This document shows, in pieces, positions 63,776 to 64,000 of a stretch of DNA of 64,000 nt (positions are counted from its first letter, which is position 1; each line of letters starts with the position of its first letter). The DNA comes from an uncultured Victivallales bacterium (GTDB lineage Bacteria > Verrucomicrobiota > Lentisphaeria > Victivallales > UBA1829), in assembly GCA_934644965.1 (NCBI GenBank), contig CAKUDG010000003.1, positions 116,258-180,257 on the forward strand. Direction: 5' to 3'. The position numbers were made by a program, and so were the translations under genes. The notes beneath the pieces were generated by a model. That model ran no database searches. It worked only from the letters and a program-made list of their open reading frames with translations, and was not told the DNA's origin.

Positions 63776-63803
63776 TTGAAAGAAATGTTTTTGATGCTAT
63801 AGT
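63776..63803 (+). promoter_or_regulatory. Promoter for tRNA-His
   Basis: TTGAAA (63776-63781) and TATAGT (63798-63803) with a 16-base spacer, about 55 bases before the tRNA. The gap from dnaE (63557) to here holds no other gene; frames on both strands are short. Confidence 0.72.
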
Positions 63804-63857
63804 AAAGACTCATTGGATCATCCGGGATGCGGATATGAGGCGTCTCTGGTATTCATG

Positions 63858-63934
63858 GTGGTTGTAGCTCAGTTGGTTAGAGCGCCTGGTTGTGGCCCAG
63901 GAGGTCACCGGTTCAAGTCCGGCCTACCACCCCA
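63858..63934 (+). tRNA. tRNA-His (anticodon GTG)
   Basis: The cloverleaf is complete: D arm AGCTCAGTTGGTTAGAGCG, anticodon stem CCTGG/CCAGG with loop TTGTGGC giving GTG (His), T arm GGTTCAAGTCC, and an encoded CCA end. A G at 63857 can supply the extra G-1 that pairs with C73, the histidine identity element. There is a T-T mismatch in the acceptor stem and an A-C at the base of the T stem. Confidence 0.95.
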
Positions 63935-63956
63935 TTATAAATTCTCTGTCCGAGTC

Positions 63957-63979
63957 AGCCCTTTGATTCGGGCTTTTTT
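63957..63979 (+). terminator. Terminator after tRNA-His
   Basis: AGCCC (63957-63961) pairs with GGGCT (63970-63974), followed by six T. Short but well placed 22 bases after the tRNA. Confidence 0.7.
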
Positions 63980-64000
63980 ATTTCTTGCGTAAAACCCCTT

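Overview
The window looks like a chromosomal segment from a Lentisphaerota (Victivallales-like) bacterium. This is inferred from protein character, not from a database search. The pointers are pseudopilins carrying FTLIELLVVIAIIAILAG, an H-X9-DG secreted protein, DUF4838/DUF4091/GH carbohydrate loci, a Gly-Met GroEL tail and a fairly GC-rich, moderately biased sequence with many polypurine tracts.

Region 1 (1-16334, + strand) is the most interesting part. It is a tightly overlapping operon, already open at the left edge, for a type II fatty-acid/polyketide-like lipid that is made, glycosylated or acylated, and exported. It resembles aryl polyene (APE) clusters: ACP, AMP-ligase, ApeI/ApeP-like hotdog proteins, ApeK-like thioesterase, ketosynthase plus a KS-like partner, LolA-like ApeL, MMPL exporter ApeM, DUF3261 ApeN, GT2 and LpxL-type acyltransferase. 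It also encodes a CrtI/phytoene-desaturase-like flavoprotein and two radical SAM enzymes, a combination associated with ladderane-type clusters. Two fusions stand out: radical SAM-SPASM + ApeP-like hotdog, and MMPL exporter + DUF3261 lipoprotein.

Region 2 (16335-22270) holds two small beta-rich proteins of unknown role, signal peptidase I, a small membrane-anchored protein, a DUF6528-like secreted protein and a tandem pair of polysaccharide deacetylases.

Region 3 (22272-33261, - strand) is a carbohydrate-use unit. It starts from a good promoter with a pseudopilin gene and continues through DUF4838, GH20-like, a LacI regulator, GH16, an enolase-superfamily dehydratase, an SDR and a DUF4091 protein. 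A divergent pseudopilin gene (34095-34907) has a 21-bp perfect inverted repeat in its leader.

Region 4 (35091-53356) is mostly housekeeping: a dnaK-groES-groEL chaperone block with a candidate sigma-54 promoter, pyrH, a Gfo/Idh/MocA oxidoreductase with ispE, an H-X9-DG secreted protein, guaB, ispF, an MFS protein, an Hpt protein, tsaB, and an eda-kdgK pair for 2-keto-3-deoxygluconate breakdown.

Region 5 (53357-64000) has a hairpin-rich repeat island with a 138-bp tandem unit, a GH95-like hydrolase, long-form hisG, a large secreted unknown, dnaE and tRNA-His with its own promoter and terminator. No CRISPR array, insertion sequence or rRNA was seen.
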